Counted from the stretch's first letter, positions 17,556 to 26,023 are shown. The stretch: DNA of 64,000 nt from Streptomyces xiamenensis (GCF_000993785.3 NZ_CP009922.3:3658001-3722000), one strand, 5' to 3'. Program-made: numbers and translations. The notes: a model not told the origin generated them from the letters alone.

Positions 17556-18403
17556 CCGCCGCACCTCTCCGTCCGGTCCGGTACGGCGAAGTAGCCGGTG
17601 ATGAACTGGTCCCGCATCCACCGGTCGCCGCCCGTCGGATACTCCAGCAGGTGCCCGTTCAGCCCGGCCGCCTCCAGCGCGGCGCTCAGTTCCTCCCGGA
17701 AGACCTCCTCGCCGTCCTCGACCGGTGCGGCGGGGGATTCCGGGTCGTAGCCATGCCGTTCGGCGTCCTCGGGGGTGGTCCCATTGTCGCTCATCACCAT
17801 CCGGTCGATCGGCAGCAGATCGTGGGTCAGGATCAGCGGCGCGACCCGCAGCGCGGCGTGGGCCCGCTCCGTGCGCCCGCCGTCCACGACGGTGAGCGAG
17901 ACCTCGATCCCGCCGTCCCACACCGCCGGGTCGCGCACCAGGTCGGTGGCCTCCAGGGCGAGTTCGACACCGTCACGCAACTGCGCCGCGCTCAGCCGCT
18001 CCTCGGCGGGCAGCACGGTGTACGCGGTCCCCTCCCGCACGAACAGCCGGGTGTACGGGGCCGACGCGGGATCGACCCGGACCGTCCCGTAAGCGCCCTC
18101 GCCGAGCCCCGGCAGCGCCCCGATCCGCAACGGGGCCAGGTCCAGGGCGTCCAGCGCCCCGTTCACCACCTCGTCGGCGGCGTCGTGGCAGGCCGCCAGC
18201 GCGTCGTCGGGGAGCCGGGCCCCGTCCTCGCCGAGGGAAGGGCAAAGGCCGGCGCTGTCATCGAGGTTGGGCATGACGTACGGAACGGCCGCCGTCAGCG
18301 TCACCGTGGAACCGGGGCCGCCGGCCGACTGGCAGCCGGCGAGCGGGATCAGGAGGACGGCGGCCGTGCTCGCGGCGACGGCCAGCCTTGCGGTGCGTCT
18401 CAT
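17552..18403 (-). CDS. Protein-arginine deiminase lipoprotein, N-terminal fragment (frameshifted gene)
   Basis: About 283 residues: a lipoprotein signal peptide with lipobox 'LAGC' near residues 22-25, then the N-terminal part of a protein-arginine deiminase, including 'LILTHDLLPIDRMVMSDN' and the substrate-Asp motif 'GGDRWMRDQF' (equivalent to PAD4 Asp350). The frame then runs out of homology at 'AVPDRTERCGG' and stops. The alternative frame reads 'TGPDGEVRRMNVLLRSAD', the expected continuation, so a single C appears lost from a CCC/GG run around 17588-17592. The enzyme converts protein arginine to citrulline; an outward-facing lipidated version would act on the cell surface. Divergent from a two-component system. 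Confidence 0.8.
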   Translation of the reverse strand: MRRTARLAVAASTAAVLLIPLAGCQSAGGPGSTVTLTAAVPYVMPNLDDSAGLCPSLGEDGARLPDDALAACHDAADEVVNGALDALDLAPLRIGALPGLGEGAYGTVRVDPASAPYTRLFVREGTAYTVLPAEERLSAAQLRDGVELALEATDLVRDPAVWDGGIEVSLTVVDGGRTERAHAALRVAPLILTHDLLPIDRMVMSDNGTTPEDAERHGYDPESPAAPVEDGEEVFREELSAALEAAGLNGHLLEYPTGGDRWMRDQFITGYFAVPDRTERCGG

Positions 18404-18523
18404 GATCCCCACCCTGGGCGAGCGACACCGCCCGGCGGATCGGCCACCGGACAGAGAACACCACCCCCGCGCCTCTGCCGAACGGCAGAGGCGGCACCCC
18501 GCCCACGCCCGTACGCTGGCCCG

Positions 18524-19618
18524 ATGCGCGGGTGGACGGTCGGCGAAGGCGTACGGGGGCTGCTCGCGGCCGGGTTGACGGTCGCTGCCCTGCTCGCGCT
18601 GCCCTCGGCCGGACCGCTGATCGCGCTCCCGGCGGCCCTGGCGGGCGGCGCCGCCCTGCTGGCCCGGTCCCCTCACCTGGCGACCCCGGCGGTGGCGGCG
18701 GGGTCGCTGGCCGCGACCGCCGCCTACCGCGGCCCGGCGGGCAACGCGGTCGGCCCCTGGTGGCTCCTGGAGACCGCGGCCCTGCTCGCGCTGACCGTGC
18801 CGGCGGCCCGCCGCGGCCTCCGGCACGCCGTACTGCCGGTGCTGGCCCTGACCGCGCTGCCGCTGCGCGTCGGCCTCCACCTCGAACCTCCCTCGCCCGC
18901 AGACGAACTGACCGTCATCTGCCTGCTGGCCGCCGCCGCCTCCGGTGCCGCCGTCGCCGCCGGCCGCCACCTGCGGGCCCAGGACACCCGCCGCGCGCAC
19001 GCGGTCCGCGAGGCCCGCCGGGCGCAGCGCATCGCGCTCGCCCGCGATCTGCACGACTTCGTGGCCCATGAGGTGAGCGGCATGCTGGTGCAGGCCCAGG
19101 CCGGCCAACTCGTCGCCGCGGGCGACCCGGACGCGGCGATGGCCGTGCTGCGCCGCATCGAGGCGGCGGGGCTGCGCGCGATGGACACCCTGGAGGAGAC
19201 GGTCCGCATGCTCGACGCCGACGACGGCGAGGACTCCGGCCCGACCGCTCCGGGCGCGGTGCTCGCCGAACTGACCGCCGCCGTCCGGCGGTACGGCTCC
19301 GCCACCCTGGACCTGGACCCGGCCGTCCGTGACGTGCCGCCCTCCGCACACCGGCTGGTGACGGAGGCGCTGACGAACGTACGGCGCCACGCGCCCGGTT
19401 GCGGCGACGTCCGGGTGACGGTGGCACGCGGGGGTGAGGGCCTGACGGTGCGGGTCCTCAACTCCGTCCCGCCCGCTGCCACCGCCCGTCCCGCCGCCGG
19501 CGCCGGTACCGGACTGGCCGCCCTGCGCCGCCGCCTGGCCACCGAGGACGCCACCCTGACCGCCGGCCCCACCCCGTCCGGCGGCTGGCACACCACGGCC
19601 GTGTGGGGTGGCGCGTGA
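18524..19618 (+). CDS. Two-component sensor histidine kinase (NarL/HisKA_3 type)
   Basis: About 364 residues. The N-terminal ~155 residues are four to five hydrophobic segments with short loops and no extracellular sensor domain. The HisKA_3 phosphoacceptor motif is 'ALARDLHDFVAHEVSGM' (His in DLHD), followed by the HATPase_c N-box 'LVTEALTNVRRHAP' and G-box 'GAGTGLAALRRRLA'. ATG 18524 chosen; the response regulator GTG overlaps its TGA (GTGA). It is transcribed away from the arginine deiminase lipoprotein across 120 bases, so it may sense the envelope state connected with that lipoprotein (inference). Confidence 0.92.
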   Translation: MRGWTVGEGVRGLLAAGLTVAALLALPSAGPLIALPAALAGGAALLARSPHLATPAVAAGSLAATAAYRGPAGNAVGPWWLLETAALLALTVPAARRGLRHAVLPVLALTALPLRVGLHLEPPSPADELTVICLLAAAASGAAVAAGRHLRAQDTRRAHAVREARRAQRIALARDLHDFVAHEVSGMLVQAQAGQLVAAGDPDAAMAVLRRIEAAGLRAMDTLEETVRMLDADDGEDSGPTAPGAVLAELTAAVRRYGSATLDLDPAVRDVPPSAHRLVTEALTNVRRHAPGCGDVRVTVARGGEGLTVRVLNSVPPAATARPAAGAGTGLAALRRRLATEDATLTAGPTPSGGWHTTAVWGGA

Positions 19619-20256
19619 CGATCCGCGTCCTGATCGCCGACGACCAGGACCTCGTACGGCACGGGTTCCGCATGGTCGTCGGGGCACAGCCCGACATGTG
19701 CGTGGCGGGGGAGGCGGCGGACGGGCTCGCCGCCGTGGCGGCGGCCCGGGAACTGCGCCCCGACGTGGTGCTGGCCGACATCCGGATGCCCGGGGTGGAC
19801 GGACTGGAGGTGGTGCGGCGGCTCGCTCCCGAAGGCCACCGGGTGATCGTGGTGACCACGTTCGACGACGACGCCTACCTGGGCCCGGCGCTGCGCGAGG
19901 GCGCCGCCGGCTATCTGCTGAAGCGTTCGGGGCCGGCCCTGCTGGTGGAGTCGATCCGCGCGGCGATGGCCGGGGACACGCTCATCAGCCCCTCCCTGAC
20001 GGCCCGCCTGCTGCGCGGGCTCCCGGCGCCCCGCCCCGCCACCGGCCCGGACCCCTCGGTGCTGACCGCCCGCGAGAGCGAGGTCGTTCGCCTCGTCGCC
20101 CGGGGACTGAGCAACGGCGAGATCGCCACGGCGCTGAGCATCGGCCTCGGCACGGTCAAGACCCACGCGGCGGCGGCCCAGCGCAAAGTGGGCGCCCGCA
20201 ACCGGGTCGGCGTCGCCGCCTGGGCCTGGGGCGCGGGGCTGATGGAAGGCCCCTGA
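19615..20256 (+). CDS. NarL/FixJ-family response regulator
   Basis: About 213 residues: receiver domain with acidic pocket 'IADDQD', phosphoacceptor Asp in 'VVLADIRMPGVDG', Thr in 'VVTTFDDDAYL' and Lys in 'GYLLKRSGP'. The C-terminal LuxR-type helix-turn-helix is 'LTARESEVVRLVARGLSNGE' (20 residues) followed by 'GTVKTHAAAAQRKVGARNR'. GTG at 19615 overlaps the kinase stop, so the pair is translationally coupled. Targets are unknown; the divergent arginine deiminase gene is the nearest candidate. Confidence 0.95.
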   Translation: MTIRVLIADDQDLVRHGFRMVVGAQPDMCVAGEAADGLAAVAAARELRPDVVLADIRMPGVDGLEVVRRLAPEGHRVIVVTTFDDDAYLGPALREGAAGYLLKRSGPALLVESIRAAMAGDTLISPSLTARLLRGLPAPRPATGPDPSVLTARESEVVRLVARGLSNGEIATALSIGLGTVKTHAAAAQRKVGARNRVGVAAWAWGAGLMEGP

Positions 20257-20310
20257 ACCGGCAACTTCCTGGGACTGTCGCGGCCGAGACGCAGCTTTCG
20301 AAAGTGCTGG

Positions 20311-20412
20311 TCACAGACATGCGCTGATGGCCGCGACCAGCACGGTCGCCTCATGGCGGACGGCGAGCTTGTCGTACCTCGCCGCCACCGCGAGGAACGG
20401 CCGCATCACGGC
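20311..20412 (-). pseudogene. IS5-type transposase C-terminal remnant
   Basis: On the minus strand the frame ending with TGA at 20311-20313 reads 'RPFLAVAARYDKLAVRHEAT' (20 residues) followed by 'VLVAAISACL'. This is the typical C-terminal tail of IS5-family transposases from Streptomyces (RYDK...A.V.LAA). About 30 residues remain; the frame upstream is interrupted, and no inverted repeats or intact element were found. It marks past transposition at the start of the accessory stretch. Confidence 0.7.
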
Positions 20413-20512
20413 CTGCCGATTCCCGGGGCCTCAGCAGGCCGGGTGCCCCGCCACGTTGAAGGCCGAGCTCAGGAAGAGGGAGCTCAGACCTCGCAGTGCG
20501 GCTACCTGGACG

Positions 20513-21781
20513 TCACGCAGCCGGCTCCGGGGCTACTGGTGTCGTGGGAGAACTTGTTGCGTTCTGCGCCGAAAGAGTCTCGTAGACGGTACCGGCGAGG
20601 TCGGGCAGCGTGTCCTCTCCGCCGACGGCGCTGTTGACAGCAATGGCGATGATCGTGCCAGTCTCCGGGAGGTACATGTGCAGCACCCGGTTTCCATAAG
20701 TGGCCCCCTCATAGAACCAGACCGTCCCGGCCACAGGATGAGCGATCTTCACGAGACCGAGCCCGAAACCCATGGGATCGTCGGCCGTGACGTTCTCGAT
20801 GGACTCACTCGTCTGCATCGAGACCAAAGACTCCAGCTCGCGCTGCTGCGCCGGGGGCAGCAGTTGACCGCTGTACAGCGCCCTGTCCCAGGCCGTCATG
20901 TCCTCCAGCGAACTCACCAGGCCACCCGCTCCCTGCGCCCAGGACAGGGCGAGCGGAGGAACCGACTTGTTGAGATGGTTCGGCAGGTCGGAATGGGTGG
21001 AGTACGGCGTCGGCATGCGCGAGGCCGTGCCCGGAGGGCAGTACGGGGGGAGGCAGGTGTCGTTCATTCCGAGAGGTTCGATGATGCGCTCGGCGAGCTG
21101 CTCAACGTAAGTATCGTGCGACGCTCGTTCGACAATCATCTGCGCGAGGAGGTAGTTCGTGTTCGAGTACTCGTACGTCGGGGGACCCAGTGGCAGGCCC
21201 TCCACATAGGACATCAGGCGCTCCAGTGTGAAGCGCGTGTAGGGGTTGGCGTCGAAATCCCTCAGGAACGCACTCTGCTCGGTGTAGTTGGGGATGCCGC
21301 TGGTCATCGACAGCAGTTGCGTGATGGTGACATCGCGCCACGCCGGATACTCGGGAAGCCACTGTCCCAGCTTGTCCGTCATGGACAGCTTTCCTTCGGT
21401 CTCCAGTTGAAGCAGCAGCACGGACGTGAACGCCTTGGTGTTGCTGCCGATCTGCCACAGCGCCCCGCTGTTCACCGGCCGGCCACCGCCGTAGCGGAAC
21501 GTCCCCACATCGACCGAGATATCAGGTCGCTGATCGGCATAGGTCACCCGAAGGGAGACCGCTGAGAAATGATCCTTGGCGCCCTGATCATCCAGATATT
21601 TCTCAAGGTCACTGCGTAGTGACGCGGTAACACTGCGCCCGGATGGCTCCACCACCGCGTACGCGACGGCCGGCCCACTTCCCGACACCATCATCCCCGA
21701 AAAAAGCGCCGCAGTGACCGTCGCCAGGGCCACGAGGCGCTTCCCTTGCCGACCACCTCGCCGACGAAGCCCGTACCTCAT
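20513..21781 (-). CDS. Secreted serine hydrolase, beta-lactamase/D-aminopeptidase fold (family S12-like)
   Basis: About 422 residues. A Tat/Sec-like signal peptide starts with 'MRYGLRRRGGRQGKRL' and a hydrophobic core. Class C-type motifs: nucleophile SxxK in 'GSNTKAFTSVLLL', Tyr motif in 'YEYSNTNYLLAQM', and a weak third motif around 'FYEGATYGNRVLHMYL' where HTG/HxG would be. The family contains D-Ala-D-Ala carboxypeptidases, D-aminopeptidases and esterases. The ATG at 21779-21781 has an ideal GGAGGAA site. Codon usage is noticeably less GC-biased than the chromosomal neighbours, consistent with acquired DNA. An upstream in-frame ATG at 22003 is unlikely. Confidence 0.87.
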   Translation of the reverse strand: MRYGLRRRGGRQGKRLVALATVTAALFSGMMVSGSGPAVAYAVVEPSGRSVTASLRSDLEKYLDDQGAKDHFSAVSLRVTYADQRPDISVDVGTFRYGGGRPVNSGALWQIGSNTKAFTSVLLLQLETEGKLSMTDKLGQWLPEYPAWRDVTITQLLSMTSGIPNYTEQSAFLRDFDANPYTRFTLERLMSYVEGLPLGPPTYEYSNTNYLLAQMIVERASHDTYVEQLAERIIEPLGMNDTCLPPYCPPGTASRMPTPYSTHSDLPNHLNKSVPPLALSWAQGAGGLVSSLEDMTAWDRALYSGQLLPPAQQRELESLVSMQTSESIENVTADDPMGFGLGLVKIAHPVAGTVWFYEGATYGNRVLHMYLPETGTIIAIAVNSAVGGEDTLPDLAGTVYETLSAQNATSSPTTPVAPEPAA

Positions 21782-22031
21782 TGTCGCTATTCCTCCATCG
21801 AATTGAACAGAATTGGGAACGACGATCACGCTACGCAGTGGAGGCGCGGCAGGTAATGGGGGTAACCCCCTGCTTGGCGCTGGTGCTGACTCCCTGAGTG
21901 CGGCCCAATACAGCTTCGAAGGCAGCCGACTGCCCGTCGGAAGAGGAGGGGGCACGACGGTCATCGACTCATCACTGAGGCGCGACAACTGACGCCCCGA
22001 CACCGCCGGGAGGTTCCTTTTGTCATTCCCC
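21782..22031. other. 250-base intergenic region upstream of the serine hydrolase
   Basis: Relatively AT-richer spacer that contains the GGAGGAA ribosome site for the hydrolase and presumably its promoter. It also holds a small inverted repeat 'GGGGGTAACCCCC' near 21858-21870. No gene is supported here. Confidence 0.5.
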
Positions 22032-22370
22032 TTAGTTGCCGGGGCCGAGCAGTTCGAGGACGCTTTCGAGCGCGCCGTCGGCCGAGCCGGCCTTGAGCGC
22101 GAAACGTACCGGAGAGAGCGGCCGGCCCGCCGGGTCGCTGTGGTGGGCGCGGGCCGCTTTCTCCGCTGCCCTGAGCGACTTCACGGCGTAGGCCAGCAGG
22201 CGCCGCACCTCCTCCGGATCCGCGACGGCGACATCGCCCAGCTCGGCGGAGCAGGCGAGGACCTTCTCGGCCGCCGCCTCCAGTTCATGGGGACGGGGGA
22301 TGGTGTCAGTCCCGATGGACTTCAGCCGGGCGTGCACCTGGCGCAGTCCGGCTATGGCGTCAGCGGTCAT
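22032..22370 (-). CDS. Hypothetical protein
   Basis: 112 residues, predicted all-helical: 'GLRQVHARLKSIGTDTIPRP' near the start and 'PEEVRRLLAYAVKSLRAAEK' in the middle. No signal peptide or known motif. Sits 9 bases downstream of the M55 peptidase stop on the same strand and is probably co-transcribed with it. Small conserved-looking actinobacterial protein of unknown function. Confidence 0.65.
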   Translation of the reverse strand: MTADAIAGLRQVHARLKSIGTDTIPRPHELEAAAEKVLACSAELGDVAVADPEEVRRLLAYAVKSLRAAEKAARAHHSDPAGRPLSPVRFALKAGSADGALESVLELLGPGN

Positions 22371-22379
22371 TCCGCAACC

Positions 22380-23210
22380 CTACGCGGGGGTGATGTTGCC
22401 GAGTTGGGCGATCAGCAGGCCCAGCCGGTAGGCCTCGGCGAAGTCGGCGGCGGAGTACGCGATGGTCCGCCCGCCCCCGACGCGGGTGACGCCCGGCACC
22501 AGCATGGCCAGATCGACCGTGTGGGCCCGGCCCAGGTCGATCTCGATGTCAACCGGCCCCTGCACCCGGAACGGTGTGACCTCATCCCGCCGCGCCACGG
22601 CCTTCGCGGCGGCGGCCCGCAGCCGGTCCCGCGCCTCCTGCGGGTGCAGCGCGACGGCGGCGCCCTGGGCGAGCGCCTGCTTCACCTCGACGGTGACCGT
22701 CTCGGGCACCAGCTCGCGCACCTCGGCGCAGGCCACGTCGTCACCACTGAGCAGCACCACCGGCACCCCGAGGTGTCCGGCCATGGCGGCGTTCAGCCCG
22801 ATCTCCCCGAGGGAGAGCCCTGCCACCCGCACATCCAGGATGATGCCGTTCATGGTGTGCGCGATCACGGCGGGCCCGGACCCGGCCCGCCCGTGGTATC
22901 CGACGAACAGCACCGCGTCGGTCTCCGCGTCCAGCCCGCCGAGCATCCCGAACGGCCGGGGCTTCCCCCGCACCAGCAGCGCCCGCCGGTCGAGCTCCTC
23001 CGGCAGCAGATTGCGGAACGACCCGTGCGCGTCGGCCACCCAGACCTCGGCCCCGGGCTCCCCCTCCAGCACCCCGTCGATCACGGCGTTGACCTCGGCC
23101 GTCATCGTGGTACGGGCCCGCGTGTAGTCGTAGCCGTCCGGGTGCGTCTCGGAGGCGTGCACGACCCCCGAGATACCTTCCATGTCCACAGAGATCAGTA
23201 TTTTGGTCAC
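22380..23210 (-). CDS. M55-family D-aminopeptidase (DppA-like)
   Basis: About 276 residues. Zinc-dependent D-aminopeptidase that releases D-Ala from D-amino acid peptides. The metal-binding N-terminal motif is 'ISVDMEGISGVVHASE', followed by 'EVWVADAHGSFRNLL' (DAHG), 'VLFVGYHGRAG' and 'HTMNGIILDVRVAG', all typical of DppA. The GTG at 23208-23210 is taken as the start because the family begins with this strand. The gene lies 10 bases downstream of the SDR gene. It may recycle cell-wall D-peptides, in keeping with the secreted S12-like hydrolase two genes downstream (inference). Confidence 0.9.
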   Translation of the reverse strand: MTKILISVDMEGISGVVHASETHPDGYDYTRARTTMTAEVNAVIDGVLEGEPGAEVWVADAHGSFRNLLPEELDRRALLVRGKPRPFGMLGGLDAETDAVLFVGYHGRAGSGPAVIAHTMNGIILDVRVAGLSLGEIGLNAAMAGHLGVPVVLLSGDDVACAEVRELVPETVTVEVKQALAQGAAVALHPQEARDRLRAAAAKAVARRDEVTPFRVQGPVDIEIDLGRAHTVDLAMLVPGVTRVGGGRTIAYSAADFAEAYRLGLLIAQLGNITPA

Positions 23211-23220
23211 CCGCCCGACC

Positions 23221-24024
23221 TTACGCCGCCGCCCCGGAGGACCGGGCCGAGATCGCCCCGCTGAGCAGGACGGCACGTCGACGGGTGGTCAATCGGGGCA
23301 GCCTCACCACGAGCGCGTTCCGGCGGCCCGACTGCACGCTCGGTCGCCGGCCGCGGTCGAGCGCGTGCATCGCGGTCGCGACCACCTGTTCGGGGGTCTG
23401 GTAAGAGCCCTGGTGGGCCCCGCTGCCCAGGCCGTCGAAGAACTCGGTCCGGGTGAGGCCCGGGGCGAGTGACAGCACCCGCAGGCCGGTACCCCGCGAC
23501 TCGTGCCACAGCGCCTCGGTGAAGCTGAGGACGAACGCCTTGCAGGCGGCGTAGACCGCCATCGCGGGAACGGGGGTGTACGCCGCCATGCTCGCGACAT
23601 TCACGAGAACGCCCCGGCCGGAGTCGCGGAGCGGTTCGATGAACGCGCGGGTGAGATCGACGAGGTTGGCGACATTGACGTTCATCTCGTCGGTGAGGCG
23701 GTCCGGGTCCTCCTCGTGGAAGGGGCCGTCGGTACCGAAACCGGCGTTGTTCACCAGACCGTCGACCGTGATGTCCCGTCGGCCCAGCTCGGCGGCCAGC
23801 CGCCGGCCCGCGCCCGGTTCACTGAGGTCGAGGGGTATCGGGGTGGCACGCACGCCGTGCCGCGTCCGCAGCTCGGAGGCGAGTTCTTCCAGGCGGTCGA
23901 GGCGCCGTGCGACGAGGACGACGTCGGAGCCGCGGCGGGCGAGTTCGCGGGCGAAGGCGGTACCGATGCCGGAGCTGGCGCCCGTGACGATCGTGGTCTG
24001 ACCGGAGAAGCTGATCGGAGTCAT
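23221..24024 (-). CDS. Short-chain dehydrogenase/reductase (classical SDR)
   Basis: About 267 residues. NAD(P)-binding 'TGASSGIG' near residues 13-20, 'NNAGFG', catalytic Ser region 'VNVASMAAY' and the YxxxK motif in 'VYAACKAFV'; Arg after the first strand ('ARRLDRL') suggests NADP preference. ATG 24022-24024 (MTPISFSG) is chosen over ATG 24051, which would lie inside the palindromic operator. Divergent from a TetR regulator, which probably represses it. Substrate unknown. Confidence 0.92.
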   Translation of the reverse strand: MTPISFSGQTTIVTGASSGIGTAFARELARRGSDVVLVARRLDRLEELASELRTRHGVRATPIPLDLSEPGAGRRLAAELGRRDITVDGLVNNAGFGTDGPFHEEDPDRLTDEMNVNVANLVDLTRAFIEPLRDSGRGVLVNVASMAAYTPVPAMAVYAACKAFVLSFTEALWHESRGTGLRVLSLAPGLTRTEFFDGLGSGAHQGSYQTPEQVVATAMHALDRGRRPSVQSGRRNALVVRLPRLTTRRRAVLLSGAISARSSGAAA

Positions 24025-24044
24025 GACTGCACCGTACGCAATAT

Positions 24045-24097
24045 CTTGCACTCAGTGCAAGGTGACGCATGCAGTGCAGAGATCTAGACTGAGTGCA
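24045..24097. promoter_or_regulatory. TetR-type operator region with perfect 17-bp palindrome and 19-bp-spaced repeats
   Basis: CTTGCACT-C-AGTGCAAG at 24045-24061 is a perfect palindrome in the SDR/TetR divergent gap. The half-site AGTGCA recurs at 24054, 24073 and 24092, exactly 19 bases apart, the last touching the tetR start codon. This is a likely binding array for the adjacent regulator controlling both genes. Confidence 0.7.
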
Positions 24098-24684
24098 TGG
24101 CCGAAACCCCCTCGCTCCGCGAGCGCGCGCGCCGCGCGGCTCGCACGGAAATCACCGCCAGCGCGGTACGGCTCTTCGCGGAGAACGGCTTCGAGGCAAC
24201 GACGATCGACCAGATCACCGCCGCGGTCGGCATGTCCCGCCGTTCGTTCTTCCACTACTTCGGCAGCAAGGAGGACGTCGTCCTCGGCGACACCGAGGCG
24301 CTGGGAGAGTCGGTGCGCGCCGCTCTGGAGGCCCGTCCGGCCGAGGAGTCGGCCTGGACCGCCATCAAGCAGGCGTTCCTGGTGCTCCAGCAGAAGGCGG
24401 GCAGCCCGCAGGAACAGCTGATCCTCGCGCGCATCCACCACGAGGCGCCCTCCCTGCGCGCCCGGCACCTGGAGAAGCACCTGCGCTGGCAGGAACTGCT
24501 CGCCCCCGAGGTGCAGCGCCGCCTCGGCCTGCCCGCCTCCCCGGCCCCCGATCCCCGCGCCCTGGCCTTCGTCGCCGCCGCGCTGGCCTGCCTCGACGCC
24601 GCCGTCGACGCGTGGTACCGCTCCGGCGGAGCCGACGACCCCGAGCGCTTCTTCGACGAGGCGGTCGCCACCCTCCGCGCCTAG
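24097..24684 (+). CDS. TetR/AcrR-family transcriptional regulator
   Basis: 195 residues. N-terminal helix-turn-helix: 'ITASAVRLFAENGFEATTID' (20 residues) then 'QITAAVGMSRRSFFHYFGSK', the canonical TetR DNA-binding unit. The C-terminal ligand/dimer domain is helical and unassigned. The start ATG at 24097 overlaps the third AGTGCA repeat, consistent with autorepression. Divergent partner is the SDR oxidoreductase. Confidence 0.93.
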   Translation: MAETPSLRERARRAARTEITASAVRLFAENGFEATTIDQITAAVGMSRRSFFHYFGSKEDVVLGDTEALGESVRAALEARPAEESAWTAIKQAFLVLQQKAGSPQEQLILARIHHEAPSLRARHLEKHLRWQELLAPEVQRRLGLPASPAPDPRALAFVAAALACLDAAVDAWYRSGGADDPERFFDEAVATLRA

Positions 24685-24750
24685 AGCACGGAGCGCGCCC
24701 GCGCCGGGCATGGGGAAACCGGCCCCCCGGAGTCGGCCCCGCCCACCGGA

Positions 24751-25959
24751 TCAATCCCGAAACCCGGCCCCGAATGTCGGCAGCGGACGCGTGGGATCGC
24801 CGATCCAGGGCCGACTTGTTCCGTCACGGCTGATGGTGAGCCCGAAGGAGTTCAACTGCGAGGCTCCTTGCCCCCGCCACCATTCCAGCGCCCGCGCCAC
24901 CTCGTCCCACAGTCGGCGTGGCCCGGACTGGTAGACGGTGGCCTTGTCCTTCCCATCCTGGAAAAGGACCGACGCCCACGACCGTGACCCCTCGGCCATG
25001 TCGAAGAACCACAGCGTCGATTCGCCATCCTCCCCGGCGTTCAGCACATGGGCGCAGTCCGGCACGCACAGCCCCAGCACGAACCGCGCCCCGCGGAACC
25101 GCTGCCCTTCGCCCAGATCGGAGAGGGTCACGCTGGTGGCCGACTCGTCCGCGTCTCCCGGATACTCCCAGACATGCCGGCCGGACCGCCCCCAGTCCAG
25201 GCGCTGCGCCCGCAGCTTCATGAACTCCAGCGGGCGTAGAAACGGCCCGCTCGCGGTCCCGTCCTCGGCCACGGTCAGCCGTACCAACGCGTCCTCGTCG
25301 CAGTAGTGCGTCCCCCACGGGGCCACGATCAGGCCGCCCGGCCGGGTCTGTCGCACCCACGCCGGCGGGAACTCCCGTACCCCGGCCGTGACGATCACCC
25401 GGTCGTACGGCGCCCGCGCCGCCCAGCCGTCCCGGCCGTCCGCGCACACCACCTCGGGATACAGTCCGAGACTGCCCAACTTCGCCCGCGCCCGAGACGC
25501 CACCCGCTTGTCCACCTCGACGGAGACCACGTTCCGATCGCCCAGCCGCGCGGACAGCAGCCCGGCGTTCCAGCCGGTCCCCGTCCCGACCTCCAGCACC
25601 CGGGCGCCGGGGTACACATCGAGATCGCCCAGCATCCGCGTCACGACGGACGGCATGCTCGCCGAACTGGTCGGCACCCGGCCCGGCCCGGGCCCCGGGT
25701 GCTGCCCGTCGTCCCACTGCGTGGTGACGGGAACATTGGCGTAGGCCTCACGTTCCCACGCCACCGGATCCGTCCGCCGGTCCACCGTCCTGCTCCGGCC
25801 GGTCTCCATGTCGTACGGCCACATCAGATCGGGCAGAAACACCTCACGCGGCACGGCCTCGAACGCGTCGGCCCACTCCCGCGCCATCGCACCGGTGCGC
25901 AGCAGGAACCGCGTCAGTCCTTCAAGGGGACTGACGCGCTCCCTTCGATCAGATTTCAC
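24751..25959 (-). CDS. PIMT-like (protein-L-isoaspartate O-methyltransferase family) methyltransferase with C-terminal extension
   Basis: About 402 residues, nearly double a housekeeping Pcm. The N-terminal ~220 residues match the PIMT fold: 'FEAVPREVFLPDLMW', 'SMPSVVTRMLGDL' in place of the usual substrate 'SxP' segment, and SAM motif I 'RVLEVGTGTGWNAGLLSARL' (20 residues). The remaining ~180 residues are a second beta-rich domain with Trp-rich tail ('ALEWWRGQGASQLNSFGL'). This layout is seen in PIMT homologs attached to peptide natural-product pathways (FxLD-associated methyltransferases, aspartimide-forming enzymes), not in repair Pcm. GTG 25957-25959 with GGAGAAGG upstream. It lies 64 bases downstream of the radical SAM gene, same strand. 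Confidence 0.85.
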   Translation of the reverse strand: MKSDRRERVSPLEGLTRFLLRTGAMAREWADAFEAVPREVFLPDLMWPYDMETGRSRTVDRRTDPVAWEREAYANVPVTTQWDDGQHPGPGPGRVPTSSASMPSVVTRMLGDLDVYPGARVLEVGTGTGWNAGLLSARLGDRNVVSVEVDKRVASRARAKLGSLGLYPEVVCADGRDGWAARAPYDRVIVTAGVREFPPAWVRQTRPGGLIVAPWGTHYCDEDALVRLTVAEDGTASGPFLRPLEFMKLRAQRLDWGRSGRHVWEYPGDADESATSVTLSDLGEGQRFRGARFVLGLCVPDCAHVLNAGEDGESTLWFFDMAEGSRSWASVLFQDGKDKATVYQSGPRRLWDEVARALEWWRGQGASQLNSFGLTISRDGTSRPWIGDPTRPLPTFGAGFRD

Positions 25960-26023
25960 GTGCCCTTCTCCATCGCCCTCGCACGGCTTGTCCTATCTGT
26001 CGCAACCCACCCCAGAGCGTCCG

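Noticed and set aside
20327..21565. Plus-strand 412-codon frame across the serine hydrolase
   Set aside because: Antisense to a gene with signal peptide, SxxK and YSN motifs; its own translation has no domain features.
22032..22370. DUF397 or antitoxin assignment for the 112-residue protein
   Set aside because: No matching motif and no toxin-like neighbour; left as hypothetical.
24751..25959. Housekeeping protein-repair L-isoaspartate methyltransferase (pcm)
   Set aside because: The protein is almost twice the usual length, has a different N-terminal substrate segment and lies in an accessory gene set.
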